This document shows positions 1-9,288 of a stretch of 64,000 bases of DNA, one piece after another. The notes under the pieces are model-generated. The model had not been told where the DNA came from, searched no databases, and saw nothing but the letters and a program-made list of their open reading frames with translations. This DNA is from Streptomyces fulvorobeus (GTDB lineage: Bacteria; Actinomycetota; Actinomycetes; Streptomycetales; Streptomycetaceae). A program made the position numbers and the translations under genes. The first letter of the stretch is position 1; each line of letters opens with the position of its first letter. The DNA is taken from contig NZ_BLWC01000001.1 in assembly GCF_013167895.1 (NCBI RefSeq), positions 3,596,001 to 3,660,000 of the forward strand, given 5' to 3'.

Positions 1-46
1 ACCGCTGAACCGCACGGCGGGCGGCGAGCCGGCGGGCGGCGGCCGG

Positions 47-1690
47 TCAGCTCTCCGTCAGCAGCTCGTCCGCGTCCACGATCCGGTACGCGTAACCCTG
101 CTCGGCCAGGAACCGCTGGCGGTGCGCCGCGAAGTCCTGGTCGATCGTGTCGCGCGCCACCACCGAGTAGAACCGGGCCTCGTGCCCGTCCGCCTTCGGC
201 CGCAGCACCCGCCCGAGCCGCTGCGCCTCCTCCTGACGCGAGCCGAACGTCCCCGACACCTGGATGGCGACGGTGGCCTCCGGGAGGTCGATCGAGAAGT
301 TGGCGACCTTCGACACCACCAGGACACTGATCTCGCCCTGCCGGAAGGCGTCGAAGAGGATCTCGCGCTGGGCGTTGCTCGTCTCGCCCTTGATCACCGG
401 GGCGTTCAGATGCTCACCCAGCTCGTCGAGCTGGTCGATGTACTGGCCGATCACCAAGGTCTGCTCGCCCTTGTGCTTGGCGACCAGGGCCTCCGTGACC
501 TTCCGCTTCGTCGCCGTGGTGGCGCAGAACCGGTACTTCTCCTCGGCCTCCGCCGTCGCGTAGGCGAGGCGCTCGGTGTCGGTCAGATTGACCCGTACCT
601 CGACGCAGTCGGCGGGCGCGATGTAGCCCTGCGCCTCGATCTCCTTCCACGGGGCGTCGAACCTCTTCGGCCCGATGAGCGAGAAGACGTCCGACTCGCG
701 CCCGTCCTCCCGCACCAGGGTCGCCGTGAGGCCGAGCCGCCGCCGCGCCTGGAGGTCGGCGGTGAACTTGAAGACGGGAGCGGGCAGCAGGTGCACCTCG
801 TCGTAGATCACCAGGCCCCAGTCACGGGAGTCGAACAGCTCCAGGTGCGGGTAGACGCCCTTGCGGCGGGTCGTCAGCACTTGGTACGTGGCGATGGTGA
901 CCGGCCGGATCTCCTTGCGCGTACCGCTGTACTCGCCGATCTCCTCCTCGGTCAGCGAGGTCCGCTTCACCAGCTCGCTCTTCCACTGCCTGGCCGAGAC
1001 GGTGTTGGTGACCAGGATCAGCGTGGTCGCCTTCGCCTCGGCCATCGCACCGGCTCCGACCAGTGTCTTTCCCGCGCCACAGGGCAGGACGACGACTCCG
1101 GAGCCACCGTGCCAGAAGCCCTCGACCGCCTGCTTCTGGTACGGGCGCAGCGCCCAGCCGTTCTCGGCCAGCTCGATCGGGTGCGCCTCCCCGTCGACGT
1201 AACCCGCGAGGTCCTCGGCGGGCCAGCCGAGCCTGAGCAGCGTCTGCTTGATCTGCCCGCGCTCGGAGGGGTGCACGGCGACGGTGTCCGGGTCGATGCG
1301 CTCTCCGACGAGCGGCGCGACCTTCTTGGACCGGAGGATCTCCTCCAGTACCGGACGGTCGGTGGTGGTCAGGACGAGGCCGTGCACCGGGTGCTTGGAG
1401 AGGGTGAGGCGGCCGTACCGCGCCATCGTCTCGGCGATGTCGACCAGGAGCGCGTGCGGCACGGGGTAGCGGGAGTACTCCACCAGCGCGTCGACGACCT
1501 GCTCGGCGTCGTGCCCGGCGGCGCGGGCGTTCCACAGGCCGAGCGGGGTCACCCGGTAGGTGTGGATGTGCTCGGGCGCACGCTCCAGCTCCGCGAAGGG
1601 GGCGATCACGCGACGGCAGGCGTCCGCCAGCTCGTGGTCGACTTCGAGGAGCAGCGTCTTGTCGCTCTGGACGATGAGAGGTCCGGTCAC
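47..1690 (-). CDS. DNA repair helicase XPB-type (DEAD/DEAH superfamily 2)
   Basis: A 547-residue SF2 helicase of the bacterial XPB/RadD-like group, expected to unwind DNA during repair. An N-terminal XPB-type domain (about 1-125) precedes the helicase core. Walker A CGAGKT lies at about 204-209, the DEVH box at 297-300, motif III TAT at 322-324 and motif VI QRLGRVLR at 490-497, so the ATPase core looks complete. I start at the GTG at 1690 (protein begins VTGPLIVQSD) because the upstream extension of the frame is Arg/Pro-rich and unlike any helicase, and AGAAAGGG precedes the GTG. The next gene upstream on the same strand encodes a helicase-associated protein, a pairing that suggests joint action. 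Confidence 0.93.
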   Translation of the reverse strand: MTGPLIVQSDKTLLLEVDHELADACRRVIAPFAELERAPEHIHTYRVTPLGLWNARAAGHDAEQVVDALVEYSRYPVPHALLVDIAETMARYGRLTLSKHPVHGLVLTTTDRPVLEEILRSKKVAPLVGERIDPDTVAVHPSERGQIKQTLLRLGWPAEDLAGYVDGEAHPIELAENGWALRPYQKQAVEGFWHGGSGVVVLPCGAGKTLVGAGAMAEAKATTLILVTNTVSARQWKSELVKRTSLTEEEIGEYSGTRKEIRPVTIATYQVLTTRRKGVYPHLELFDSRDWGLVIYDEVHLLPAPVFKFTADLQARRRLGLTATLVREDGRESDVFSLIGPKRFDAPWKEIEAQGYIAPADCVEVRVNLTDTERLAYATAEAEEKYRFCATTATKRKVTEALVAKHKGEQTLVIGQYIDQLDELGEHLNAPVIKGETSNAQREILFDAFRQGEISVLVVSKVANFSIDLPEATVAIQVSGTFGSRQEEAQRLGRVLRPKADGHEARFYSVVARDTIDQDFAAHRQRFLAEQGYAYRIVDADELLTES

Positions 1691-1984
1691 GCGCCTCGGC
1701 CCTTTCTGCGGGGGTGCGGCCACGGATGCGGCCAAACGTCCAGTGTGCCGCATGCGGGGCCATCGGTGCGTGGCTCGGAGGCGCGGGCTGCGGACGGCTC
1801 CGTCACACCGCCGCCGCCCGGAGCCGGGAGACCTCCGGTCCGTCCGGCCGCCCGGGACCGAGGCGAGCGGCGGCCGCCCGGCCCGGTGGAGGGCCTTCTG
1901 CCGGTCGGGGCGCGGCGGGCACGGACCCGCCGGGCACGGCGAGGGGCAGGCTTTAGCGTCAGGCCCCCAAGTCATGCCCCCGAG

Positions 1985-4531
1985 TCAGGCCCCCGTGTCG
2001 TCGGCCAGTTCCGCGACGCCCGTGATGCGGTGGAGCGGGTACGTCCGGACCTCGTCGGCCGTGTGGTCGAAGGCCGTGACGAAGCCGCCCTCGACCCGCA
2101 CCGGGGCGATCACCCGCTGGCTGGCCGAGCCCTCCGCGTTGACGTAGCCGATCCACACCGCGGAGCCCGTCATGGCGGCGGCCTGGACCGTGGCCAGGGT
2201 CTCGGCTGCGGTCGTACGGGGAAGGGAGCCGGCCGACGCCGCCTCCGCCCCGTCCTTGCGGACGACCGTGGCCGCCGTGTCCCCGGCGCGGATCGCCCGG
2301 ACCGCGGCGCCCAGCAGCGTGTCGTCAGGGACGGGAGGCCCCTCGGGGACCGGCGTGGGGGCCGAGCGGGGCGGGGTGCGCCGGGCACCGGCCCGGGTGA
2401 TCAGGACGTCCCCTTCGGCGGACTCGGCGGCCGGTGCGAAACCCATCTCCCGCAGCCCCTCCAGGAGGGACGCCGGATCGGTCTGGGCGGCCAGCACGGT
2501 CGGTGCGAGCCGGCGCAGCCGCAGGGCCGCCGAACGCTTGTCGGCGAGGATCTCGTTGAGTACGGCCTCGTCGTCGCAGCGCACGTAGGCGGAGGCGGAG
2601 CCGATCCGCAGATGGCCGTGGCGGCGGGCCACGTCGTCGATGAGGTAACTGAGCGGCTGCGGAACCGGCGTACGGCTGTGCGCGGCGAGGAAGGCGTGCA
2701 GGTCGGTGGCGGCCTGCCCGGCGTCCAGGGCCCGGCGTACCGAACCGGGCGTGAAGCGGTAGACGGTCGCGCCGCCCTTCGACTCGATGTCCGCGAGCAC
2801 CGACAGCATCTCGGCGAGGGGCCGCTTCAGGGGGCCCGGGGCGACGGCCGTCAGGTCGGCCTGGAGCAGCACGTGGTCGAGGGGTTCGGGGACGAGCGGG
2901 GCGAGGCGTGCGGCGGCCTCCCCGGGGCCCTGGGCCAGGAGGGCGCGGGCCTGCGAGGAGAGGGCGCCCCGGCCGGTGACGCCCAGGAGTTCCGCCTCGT
3001 TGAGCGTCCACAGCGCGAGCCGGGAGCGCAGGTCGGACGTGTCGCCGGGGGCGGTGGCCGCGGCGGCCGGCGGCGCGCTGTACCCCGTGCCCGCGGCCCG
3101 GGACGGGGTACCCGCGGAGGAACCGGCCGGGGTGGCCGGCCCGCCCCGGGCTCCGGTGCGCAGCGGGCGTTCCCAGCGCAGCCGGGCCAGCAGGCCGGCC
3201 GGGTCGGGCGCGGTCCCGGGGGGCAGCCCGGCGAGCAGGGCCAGTACCCGGTGGCGTACCTCGGGTGCGGCGGAGCGGTCCAGTTCGGGGCCGAGCGCGG
3301 AGAGCGCCCGGCCCTTGGCGTCCTGACCGCCGACCAGGCCGGGGGTGCGGGTGGCGGCGAGCCAGGCGGTGGCGAGGCGGACCCAGCGGTCCTGGACGGG
3401 GAGTTCGAGCCAGTCGTCGTACGCGGGTGTCGCCGCGTACCGCTCGTCGGTCTCCCCGTCGGCTGCCAGCAGCCCCGCCGCGTAGGCCAGTTCGACCCAG
3501 AAGGCGGCGACCTGCTCGGAGACGTCCATCGCGGCGGCGGCGCGCTTGAGCTCGCGCACGCTCAGCCCGCCCGCCCGGAGGATGGCGGGGCCGCCGCCGT
3601 TCCAGAGCTTCAGCAGCTCCTCGATCGTGGACAGCGCCGTGAACGCCTGGCCCGCGGCTGCCCTGTCCACAGCCTCGGGATCGCGCTCGGCGGCCGCCTC
3701 GACGGTCGGCGCCACCGGTTCCGGTACGCGGTGGGCGCGCCCTGCCCGCAGATGGAGCGCGGCCTCGCGCGGCAGTACGACGGTGCGGGTCGACACCGGA
3801 AGGAGCAGCCCCCGGTCGCGCAGCCACTTCACGGGAGGGGTGGGGTTCGGCGTGACCTCCCCGTACGGCGGGCCCCACACCAGCCGGTCCAGTACGGACA
3901 GCGCCTCGACCGGCGCGGTGTCCAGCAGGGCCGCCATCCGCGTCCGGTCGGTGAACAGCCCGGCGAGCGCGGTCACCGCGGAGACCGGGTCGTGCGTGGC
4001 GGGCAGTCCCGCCGCGGTCAGGATCTCCTGGAGCCGGCCGGGCGACATGCCCGCGGTGGCCTCGGCGACGGTCGGGCCGAGCCCGGTGGGGGAGGGGTGC
4101 TGCGGGGACGGGGCGAGCAGTTCGCGTGCCGTACGCACCAGGCGAAGCCGCTCGTCCTCGCCCCAGACCAGGGCCTGTTCGCGCAGGTTCGCGAGGGCGG
4201 CGGGCAGCGCGGCGGTGATCGCGGCGCCGGCGTCGTCGCGGTGGTCGCCGTCGTCCTGGCCGTCACCCGTCAGGAGGGAGAGCAGCGTGCCGTACGGAGC
4301 CGGGTCCGGCGCGACGGCCAGCGCCTCCGCGGTCTGGAGCGCGAAGCGGTCCAGATGCTCCAGGGCGCGGACGACGGAGGCCCGGGTGCCTGCCCGGGTG
4401 GCGAGTTGGGTGATGTCGTTCGGCACAGGGCTGAGCAGGTCGGGGCGGGCACGCAGAAGCCGTGCCAGCGATTCGTCGCCCCTGGCGCGCAGGGCTTCGG
4501 CGAGCGTGCGCGGTGGTGTGGTCGTCCCCAT
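1985..4531 (-). CDS. Helicase-associated protein (Helicase_C_3 / XPB-Ssl2-like domain)
   Basis: An 848-residue protein beginning MGTTTPPRTL at the ATG at 4531. The N-terminal half resembles winged-helix, helicase-associated repeats; the C-terminus (residues about 780-848, around WIGYVNAEG and RVIAPVRVEGG) reads like the WYL-like helicase C-terminal Helicase_C_3 domain. There is no Walker A or DEAD box, so it is not itself a helicase. It lies 295 bp upstream of and on the same strand as the XPB-type helicase, suggesting an accessory or DNA-binding partner. Middle segments are Ala/Pro-rich linkers. Family identification is from recall of this conserved pair; the biochemical role is not established. 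Confidence 0.85.
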   Translation of the reverse strand: MGTTTPPRTLAEALRARGDESLARLLRARPDLLSPVPNDITQLATRAGTRASVVRALEHLDRFALQTAEALAVAPDPAPYGTLLSLLTGDGQDDGDHRDDAGAAITAALPAALANLREQALVWGEDERLRLVRTARELLAPSPQHPSPTGLGPTVAEATAGMSPGRLQEILTAAGLPATHDPVSAVTALAGLFTDRTRMAALLDTAPVEALSVLDRLVWGPPYGEVTPNPTPPVKWLRDRGLLLPVSTRTVVLPREAALHLRAGRAHRVPEPVAPTVEAAAERDPEAVDRAAAGQAFTALSTIEELLKLWNGGGPAILRAGGLSVRELKRAAAAMDVSEQVAAFWVELAYAAGLLAADGETDERYAATPAYDDWLELPVQDRWVRLATAWLAATRTPGLVGGQDAKGRALSALGPELDRSAAPEVRHRVLALLAGLPPGTAPDPAGLLARLRWERPLRTGARGGPATPAGSSAGTPSRAAGTGYSAPPAAAATAPGDTSDLRSRLALWTLNEAELLGVTGRGALSSQARALLAQGPGEAAARLAPLVPEPLDHVLLQADLTAVAPGPLKRPLAEMLSVLADIESKGGATVYRFTPGSVRRALDAGQAATDLHAFLAAHSRTPVPQPLSYLIDDVARRHGHLRIGSASAYVRCDDEAVLNEILADKRSAALRLRRLAPTVLAAQTDPASLLEGLREMGFAPAAESAEGDVLITRAGARRTPPRSAPTPVPEGPPVPDDTLLGAAVRAIRAGDTAATVVRKDGAEAASAGSLPRTTAAETLATVQAAAMTGSAVWIGYVNAEGSASQRVIAPVRVEGGFVTAFDHTADEVRTYPLHRITGVAELADDTGA

Positions 4532-4594
4532 CCGTCCCACGGTAGCCGCTGAAACGCTACGGTCGGGGCAGCGCGGGTAGAGGGGAACGACCGA

Positions 4595-5674
4595 GTGGGT
4601 ATCGAGAGCGACCAGCTCGTCTACGACTATCTGAGCCGGGTCGGTGACCTGGCCCAGCAGCAACAGCTGTCCTCGGGCGTGCGGATGAGGCTCGTGTCGA
4701 CGCTCCGGGTCGAGATCGAGCGGCAGCGCGGGGCGGCGGGCGCGGACTCCCCCACGGTGGTGCGGCGCATCATCGGCAGGCTCGGGGACCCGGACGAACT
4801 GGTCGCCGCGGCGGCGAGGTCGGCCGACGGGACGGTGTCGCTGCCCGCGCCGCGCACGGCGGCGGAACCGGAGGCGAAGAGCCCGCCCGCCGTGCCCCGG
4901 CCGCGACGCGGACTGCTCCGCAAAGACACTTCCCGCAAGGGCGCGTCGGCACCGGCTCCTCCGGCCCCCGCGGAGGGGTCGGAGGAGCCGGATGACCCGG
5001 TGCCGGGCTGGCCGTCGCCGCAGGCCCCTCACATGTCGGGTCTGGACGGCGCGCCGTCCGCGCCGGGCGCGGGGGCCGAGTGGTGGCGGGTCGAACCGGG
5101 GCCGCTCGGCGACGGGGTGAGCGTGCCGGGCTTCTTCGGCGGGGTGGAGATCCCGGAGATGCTGAGACCGCCGCCCGTGGAACATCCCGACGAGGCGCGG
5201 GAGGAGACCGAGGAGGCGGCGGAGGAACCGGCCCCCCGCCCCCGCCGGAGACCGCGCCTGCGCCGCCGCAGGAAACTGGTCGAGCGGACCGCCGACGTAC
5301 CGGCGGACACCGCAGGTACCGCGCACACCGCCCGCCTGCGCCTCACGCACCCCCTCCTGCTCCTGGCCGCCGCCCTGCTGGTCGCGGGCGCCGTCATGGG
5401 CTCGTGGCTGGCCCTGGCAGGCGGCTGGCTGCTCGCCTACAGCTCCCGCAGACTGTCGCGGGCCGAGGCGAAGTGGGCGGTCATGGGCCTGCCCGGCCTC
5501 GTGGTCGCGGGAGCCCTGGTCTGGCTCTGGGGCCGCCTGGAGGGCAGATGGGGTGCCCCGATCCCGGAGAGCGGCATGGGCGAAGCCCTCACGGCCACCT
5601 GGCCGGTGGTTCTCCGCACGGCAGCGGTGGCCTCGGCGCTCTACCTGGTCTGGCGCTCCCGCAGAGCGGCCTGA
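4595..5674 (+). CDS. Membrane protein with N-terminal HAAS-like domain
   Basis: A 359-residue protein starting at GTG 4595, divergent from the helicase-associated gene with only 63 bp between them. Residues 1-70 (YDYLSRVGDLAQQQ, then LGDPDELVAAA) look like the helical HAAS-type domain common in actinobacterial membrane proteins. A long Pro/Ala/Glu-rich cytoplasmic stretch with an Arg-rich patch (about 205-225) follows. The C-terminal 120 residues hold about four hydrophobic segments, beginning HPLLLLAAALLVAGAVMG. No catalytic motif is visible. Function unknown; possibly a regulatory membrane protein. Confidence 0.75.
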   Translation: MGIESDQLVYDYLSRVGDLAQQQQLSSGVRMRLVSTLRVEIERQRGAAGADSPTVVRRIIGRLGDPDELVAAAARSADGTVSLPAPRTAAEPEAKSPPAVPRPRRGLLRKDTSRKGASAPAPPAPAEGSEEPDDPVPGWPSPQAPHMSGLDGAPSAPGAGAEWWRVEPGPLGDGVSVPGFFGGVEIPEMLRPPPVEHPDEAREETEEAAEEPAPRPRRRPRLRRRRKLVERTADVPADTAGTAHTARLRLTHPLLLLAAALLVAGAVMGSWLALAGGWLLAYSSRRLSRAEAKWAVMGLPGLVVAGALVWLWGRLEGRWGAPIPESGMGEALTATWPVVLRTAAVASALYLVWRSRRAA

Positions 5675-5742
5675 GTCCAGCCACGGCCCGCACGGCCGAA
5701 CGGGTGAGGGCTGACCGGGGGCGGGTCGGCACAATGGGCCGC

Positions 5743-6411
5743 ATGGCCTCGCATCCCCAGACCCCGCAGCAGACCCCGCCCATGAACCCGCCGACGGTCG
5801 GCTTCGACCTCGACATGACGCTCATCGACTCCCGGCCCGGCATCCGGGCCAACTACCGGGCGCTGTCCGAGGAGACGGGGGTCCCCGTCGACTACGACCT
5901 CGTGGTCAGCCGGCTCGGGCCGCCGGTCGAGCACGAGCTGGCCAACTGGTTCCCGGCGGCCGAGGTCGCCGCGGCGGCGGACCGCTACCGCGAGATCTAT
6001 CCCACGCACGCGATCACCCCGACCGGCGCCCTGGCCGGCGCCCGGGAGGCCGTCGCCGCCGTGCGGGCCCTGGGCGGCCGGGCGATCGTCGTCACCGCCA
6101 AGCACGAGCCGAGCGCGAAGCTGCACCTCGCCCACCTCGGCATCGAACCGGACGCGGTCATCGGCCGGCTCTGGGCGGAGGCCAAGGCCGAGGCGCTTCT
6201 CGCGCACGGCGCGGGCGTCTACGTCGGCGACCACACGGCGGACGTCCGGGGCGCGAAGGCCGCGAACTGCCTGTCGGTCGCCGTCACGACGGGCCCGTGC
6301 GACGCGCAGGAGCTGTGGGCGGCGGGCGCTGACGCGGTCCTGCCCGACCTCACCGGTTTCCCCGCCCGGCTGTCCGCCTGGGTGGCCGCGTCAGGTGCCG
6401 GACGGTTCTGA
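5743..6411 (+). CDS. HAD-superfamily hydrolase (phosphoglycolate phosphatase-like)
   Basis: A 222-residue haloacid dehalogenase-type phosphatase. Motif I FDLDMTLIDS gives the nucleophile and acid Asp pair, motif II is VVTAKHE, and motif III is YVGDHTADVRGAK with the GD...D metal-binding pair. The helical cap is the short type inserted after motif I, as in Gph/PpaX-like phosphatases. The substrate is unknown. Three in-frame ATGs (5734, 5743, 5782) are possible; 5743 is a compromise and the conserved domain starts only at residue 18. Its last 21 bases overlap the 3' end of the convergent small membrane gene. Confidence 0.85.
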   Translation: MASHPQTPQQTPPMNPPTVGFDLDMTLIDSRPGIRANYRALSEETGVPVDYDLVVSRLGPPVEHELANWFPAAEVAAAADRYREIYPTHAITPTGALAGAREAVAAVRALGGRAIVVTAKHEPSAKLHLAHLGIEPDAVIGRLWAEAKAEALLAHGAGVYVGDHTADVRGAKAANCLSVAVTTGPCDAQELWAAGADAVLPDLTGFPARLSAWVAASGAGRF

Positions 6412-6624
6412 CCTGCTCAGCCACACGCTCCGCACGACCCCCGCCCCGGCGATCAGGAAGCCCACGCCCATCAGCATGGACACCGCGTAGGCGATGGTCG
6501 GGAAGGGGTCGGTGCCCAGGAACAGCGGGGCCACAGTGACCAGTGTGGCCACCGCGCCGACGAAGAAGACGATCGCGCCGACCTGTACGAGCCGGTCACC
6601 GGCGCCGGAAGGAGTAGTACTCAC
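6391..6624 (-). CDS. Small two-TM membrane protein
   Basis: A 77-residue protein starting MSTTPSGAGD. Two hydrophobic helices are clear: about 13-36 (VGAIVFFVGAVATLVTVAPL) and 43-66 (IAYAVSMLMGVGFLIAGAGV). There is no recognizable catalytic motif. It overlaps the HAD gene tail-to-tail and its start is 168 bp from the divergent cold-shock gene. Such short proteins are conserved at this position in Streptomyces by my recollection. Function unknown. Confidence 0.7.
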   Translation of the reverse strand: MSTTPSGAGDRLVQVGAIVFFVGAVATLVTVAPLFLGTDPFPTIAYAVSMLMGVGFLIAGAGVVRSVWLSRSEPSGT

Positions 6625-6791
6625 CCGGCCAGGGTAGTTCCCAGCCCGGAGGAACCATCGGGCGACGTCTTGTCACCGGCCCCTGGGCCATTAGCCTGGG
6701 GCATGGCGGGTCATGGGGACCCGCTGTACTGCTATCCGGAGCCGTTTGCCGGCTCTCCCGCGCACCGACGAGTACGAGGACGAGGACAGAC

Positions 6792-7175
6792 GTGCCCACG
6801 GGTAAGGTCAAATGGTTCAATCCGGAAAAAGGCTTCGGCTTTCTGTCCCGCGACGACGGCGCCGACGTCTTCGTCCACTCGTCGGTCCTCCCCGCCGGCG
6901 TCGACGCACTCAAGCCCGGCCAACGGGTCGAGTTCGGCGTCGTCGCGGGCCAGCGCGGTGACCAGGCCCTTTCCGTGACGATCCTCGACCCCACCCCGTC
7001 CGTCGCGGCCGCGCAGCGCCGCAAGCCGGACGAGCTCGCGTCGATCGTGCAGGACCTGACGACGCTGCTGGAGAACATCACGCCGATGCTGGAGCGGGGC
7101 CGCTACCCCGACAAGGCGGCGGGCGCCCAGATCGCCGGTCTGCTCCGCGCCGTCGCCGACCAGCTCGACGTGTAG
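6792..7175 (+). CDS. Cold-shock domain protein with C-terminal helical extension
   Basis: A 127-residue protein. Residues 1-66 are a cold-shock domain: it starts with the canonical GKVKWFNPEKG and carries RNP1 KGFGFLSR and RNP2 VFVHSS, so single-stranded nucleic acid binding is expected. Ordinary Csp proteins are 65-70 residues. Here about 60 extra residues follow (ELASIVQDLTTLLENITPML), predicted helical and possibly for oligomerisation. The start is GTG at 6792. The gene lies alone between convergent and divergent neighbours. The function of the extension is unknown. Confidence 0.92.
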   Translation: MPTGKVKWFNPEKGFGFLSRDDGADVFVHSSVLPAGVDALKPGQRVEFGVVAGQRGDQALSVTILDPTPSVAAAQRRKPDELASIVQDLTTLLENITPMLERGRYPDKAAGAQIAGLLRAVADQLDV

Positions 7176-7219
7176 CCCGGCGGGCTGCCCCCAGGGAGCA
7201 GCCCCACGCACCCGGGCGG

Positions 7220-8104
7220 TCAGAGAGACGTCAGCGCGTCCCGGCCGAGCGGCGGAACCAGGCCCTCGGCCGCGGCGCGCGTCAGCAGTCCGCGGACCGC
7301 CGCGTAACCGGCCTCGCCCAGATCCGCCGTGAACTCGTTGACGTACAGCCCGATGTGCTGCTCGGCCACGGCCGGGTCCATCTCCTGGGCGTGCTCCAGC
7401 ACGTACGGCCGGGACCGCTCCGGATCGTCCCAGGCCATCCGTACCGACGTACGGACCGAATCGGCCAACTTCTCCAGCATCTCCCGGCCCAGCGACCGCT
7501 TGGCGATGATCGCGCCGAGCGGGATCGGCAGCCCCGTGGCCGCCTCCCAGTGCTCGCCCATGTCGGCGAGGCTGTGGAGGCCGTAATTCCGGTAGGTGAA
7601 ACGGGCCTCGTGGATCACGAGCCCCGCGTCGACCCGGCCGTCCCGCACCGCCGGCATGATCTCGTCGAACGGCATGACGACGATCCCGCCGACCCCGCCC
7701 GGCACGACCTCGGCGGCCCACAGCCTAAACAGCAGGTACGCCGTGGAGCGCTCGCTCGGCACGGCGACCGTGCGGCCCGTCAGATCGGCGCCCGGCTCCC
7801 GCGTCAGGACCAGCGGCCCGCAGCCCCGCCCGAGCGCACCGCCGCAGGGCAGCAGCGCGTACTCCTCCAGGACCCACGGCAGGACGGCGTAGGAGACCTT
7901 CAGCACGTCGAACTCGCCGCGCTCGGCCATGCCGTTGGTGAGGTCGATGTCGGCGAACGTGACGTCGAGCGCGGGTGCTCCGGGGACCCGGCCGTGCGCC
8001 CAGGCGTCGAAGACGAAGGTGTCGTTCGGGCACGGCGAGAAGGCGATGCGCAGCTTCGCGCCGGCGGCCGAGGGGTCAGCGGGGGCAGTCGGGTCGTCGG
8101 TCAT
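7220..8104 (-). CDS. mqnD: 1,4-dihydroxy-6-naphthoate synthase (menaquinone, futalosine route)
   Basis: A 294-residue MqnD. The family signature FSPCPNDTFVFDAW is at about residues 20-33, followed by the periplasmic-binding-protein-like fold (LTREPGADLTGRTVAVP, IHEARFTYRNYGL). MqnD converts cyclic de-hypoxanthine futalosine into 1,4-dihydroxy-6-naphthoate in the cytosol. The start ATG 8104 lies 29 bp inside the 3' end of mqnB, so the two are an operon with coupled translation, in the order mqnB-mqnD expected for Streptomyces. The length fits the family (270-300). Confidence 0.95.
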   Translation of the reverse strand: MTDDPTAPADPSAAGAKLRIAFSPCPNDTFVFDAWAHGRVPGAPALDVTFADIDLTNGMAERGEFDVLKVSYAVLPWVLEEYALLPCGGALGRGCGPLVLTREPGADLTGRTVAVPSERSTAYLLFRLWAAEVVPGGVGGIVVMPFDEIMPAVRDGRVDAGLVIHEARFTYRNYGLHSLADMGEHWEAATGLPIPLGAIIAKRSLGREMLEKLADSVRTSVRMAWDDPERSRPYVLEHAQEMDPAVAEQHIGLYVNEFTADLGEAGYAAVRGLLTRAAAEGLVPPLGRDALTSL

Positions 8105-8788
8105 GCGGAGTCCAGCCTTCCAGTACGGGGGCGATCTTCCCGAAGGCCCCGGTGAGCGCGGAGAGGGCCTCGCCGATGCGCCAGGCGGCCCGGTCGCGGG
8201 GACCGACGGCGTTGGAGACGGCCCGCAGCTCCAGCACCGGTACGCCGAACCGCTCGGCGGCCTCGGCGACACCGGCCCCCTCCATGGCCTCGGCGACGGC
8301 GCCCGGGTGCGCGGCGAGCAGCGCCTCGGCGCGTGCCGCGCTGCCGGTCACCGTGGAGACGGTCAGGATCTCGCCGGACACGGCACCGGTGGCCGATGCC
8401 ACCGTACGTACCAGAGAGGCCGGCGGTACATACCGGTCGCGCCCGAAGCCGAGACCGGTGACGGGGACGAACCCGTCCGGGGTCTCCGCCCCAGGTCGGC
8501 GGCGACGACGGCGCTCGCCACGACGAGCGAACCGGGCGGTGCGGGCGGGAAGCCGCCACCGATACCGGCCGAGACGACCAGTGCGTACGGGACGGTGGCG
8601 GCGGCCAGCGCGAACGCGGCCGAGGCCGCCGCGGCCGCCGGACCCGCGCCGCCCGCCAGGACGTCCAGGCCACCGGCCCGGTGGAGCTCCGCACCCGGTA
8701 CGGAACGCACCTGCGGCCCTCCGTCCCCGAACGCACGCGTGACCGCGTCCCTCTCGACGGGGACAGCGGTCACGACGAGCACGCGCAC
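8076..8788 (-). pseudogene. mqnB: Futalosine hydrolase, frame broken by one missing base
   Basis: MqnB cleaves futalosine to hypoxanthine and dehypoxanthine futalosine. The N-terminal part (MRVLVVTAVPVERDAVTRAF from ATG 8788) and the C-terminal part (STVTGSAARAEALLAAHPGA, then VSNAVGPRDRAAWRIG, the nucleoside phosphorylase-type end) are both good matches to the family but sit in different frames. Adding one C to the C4 run at 8489-8492 (G4 on the coding strand, between ADLG and ETPDGFVPVTG) restores a continuous 237-residue protein of normal length. All other family motifs are intact, so a sequencing deletion is more likely than a true pseudogene. It overlaps mqnD by 29 bp. Confidence 0.88.
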
Positions 8789-8805
8789 GGCGGGGTCCCG
8801 CGAGG

Positions 8806-9288
8806 TCAGGAGGTCTTCTTGAACTGGAAGTGCCAGATGCCCGTGAGCTTCTTGCCCTTGGTCTCCACGATGCTGATCTGCGTCTGGTTCGTGGTCTCGC
8901 CGGTCTGGCTGGAGAAGAAGGCGCTGCCCGGGATCGACCGGTAGGTCTTCTTGTACGGCTCCTGCTCGGCCTGCTGGCCGTTGATGAAGAGCGTCCAGCC
9001 GGTGTCGGCGATCTCCGGGTCCACCCCGAAGCGGACCTTGTCGTCCATCGCGACCTGGACGGTGTGCTCCGCCTTCTTGTCGTTCAGGCAGCCCTGGATC
9101 ACCGACTCCTTGAGAGGCTTGCCGTCGTTGTAGCAGGACGCCTCGGCGCCCTTGGACGTGTCGCCGACCGTCACGGTCGCGAGCGGCGTCGGCTTGTCGC
9201 AGGCGGACAGGACGAGGAGGCCCGCGGAGACGGCACCGAGGGCGACGCCCGTTCGGCGGCCCTTACCTGAGAAGAACGCAACGGTCAT
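8806..9288 (-). CDS. DUF2771 lipoprotein
   Basis: A 160-residue exported lipoprotein. After a basic N-terminus (SGKGRRTG) comes a hydrophobic helix and the lipobox LSAC with the acylated Cys at about residue 30. The mature part has two further Cys (in ASCYND and IQGCLND) that could form a disulfide, and a beta-rich C-terminus ending IWHFQFKKTS. Its ATG overlaps the stop of the upstream MFS gene in the 4-bp ATGA arrangement (9285-9288), so translation is coupled. The function of DUF2771 is unknown; coupling to an MFS gene hints at a shared envelope role. Confidence 0.85.
   Translation of the reverse strand: MTVAFFSGKGRRTGVALGAVSAGLLVLSACDKPTPLATVTVGDTSKGAEASCYNDGKPLKESVIQGCLNDKKAEHTVQVAMDDKVRFGVDPEIADTGWTLFINGQQAEQEPYKKTYRSIPGSAFFSSQTGETTNQTQISIVETKGKKLTGIWHFQFKKTS

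Noticed and set aside
122..4552. A very long open frame on the plus strand opposite the helicase genes
   Set aside because: It is antisense to two recognisable genes, is Arg/Gly/Val-rich as GC-rich antisense frames usually are, and has no domain or ribosome site.
8076..8788. True gene loss of mqnB
   Set aside because: mqnD beside it is intact and the only defect is one base in a C run, the same defect as in five other genes here, so a sequencing error is the simpler explanation.
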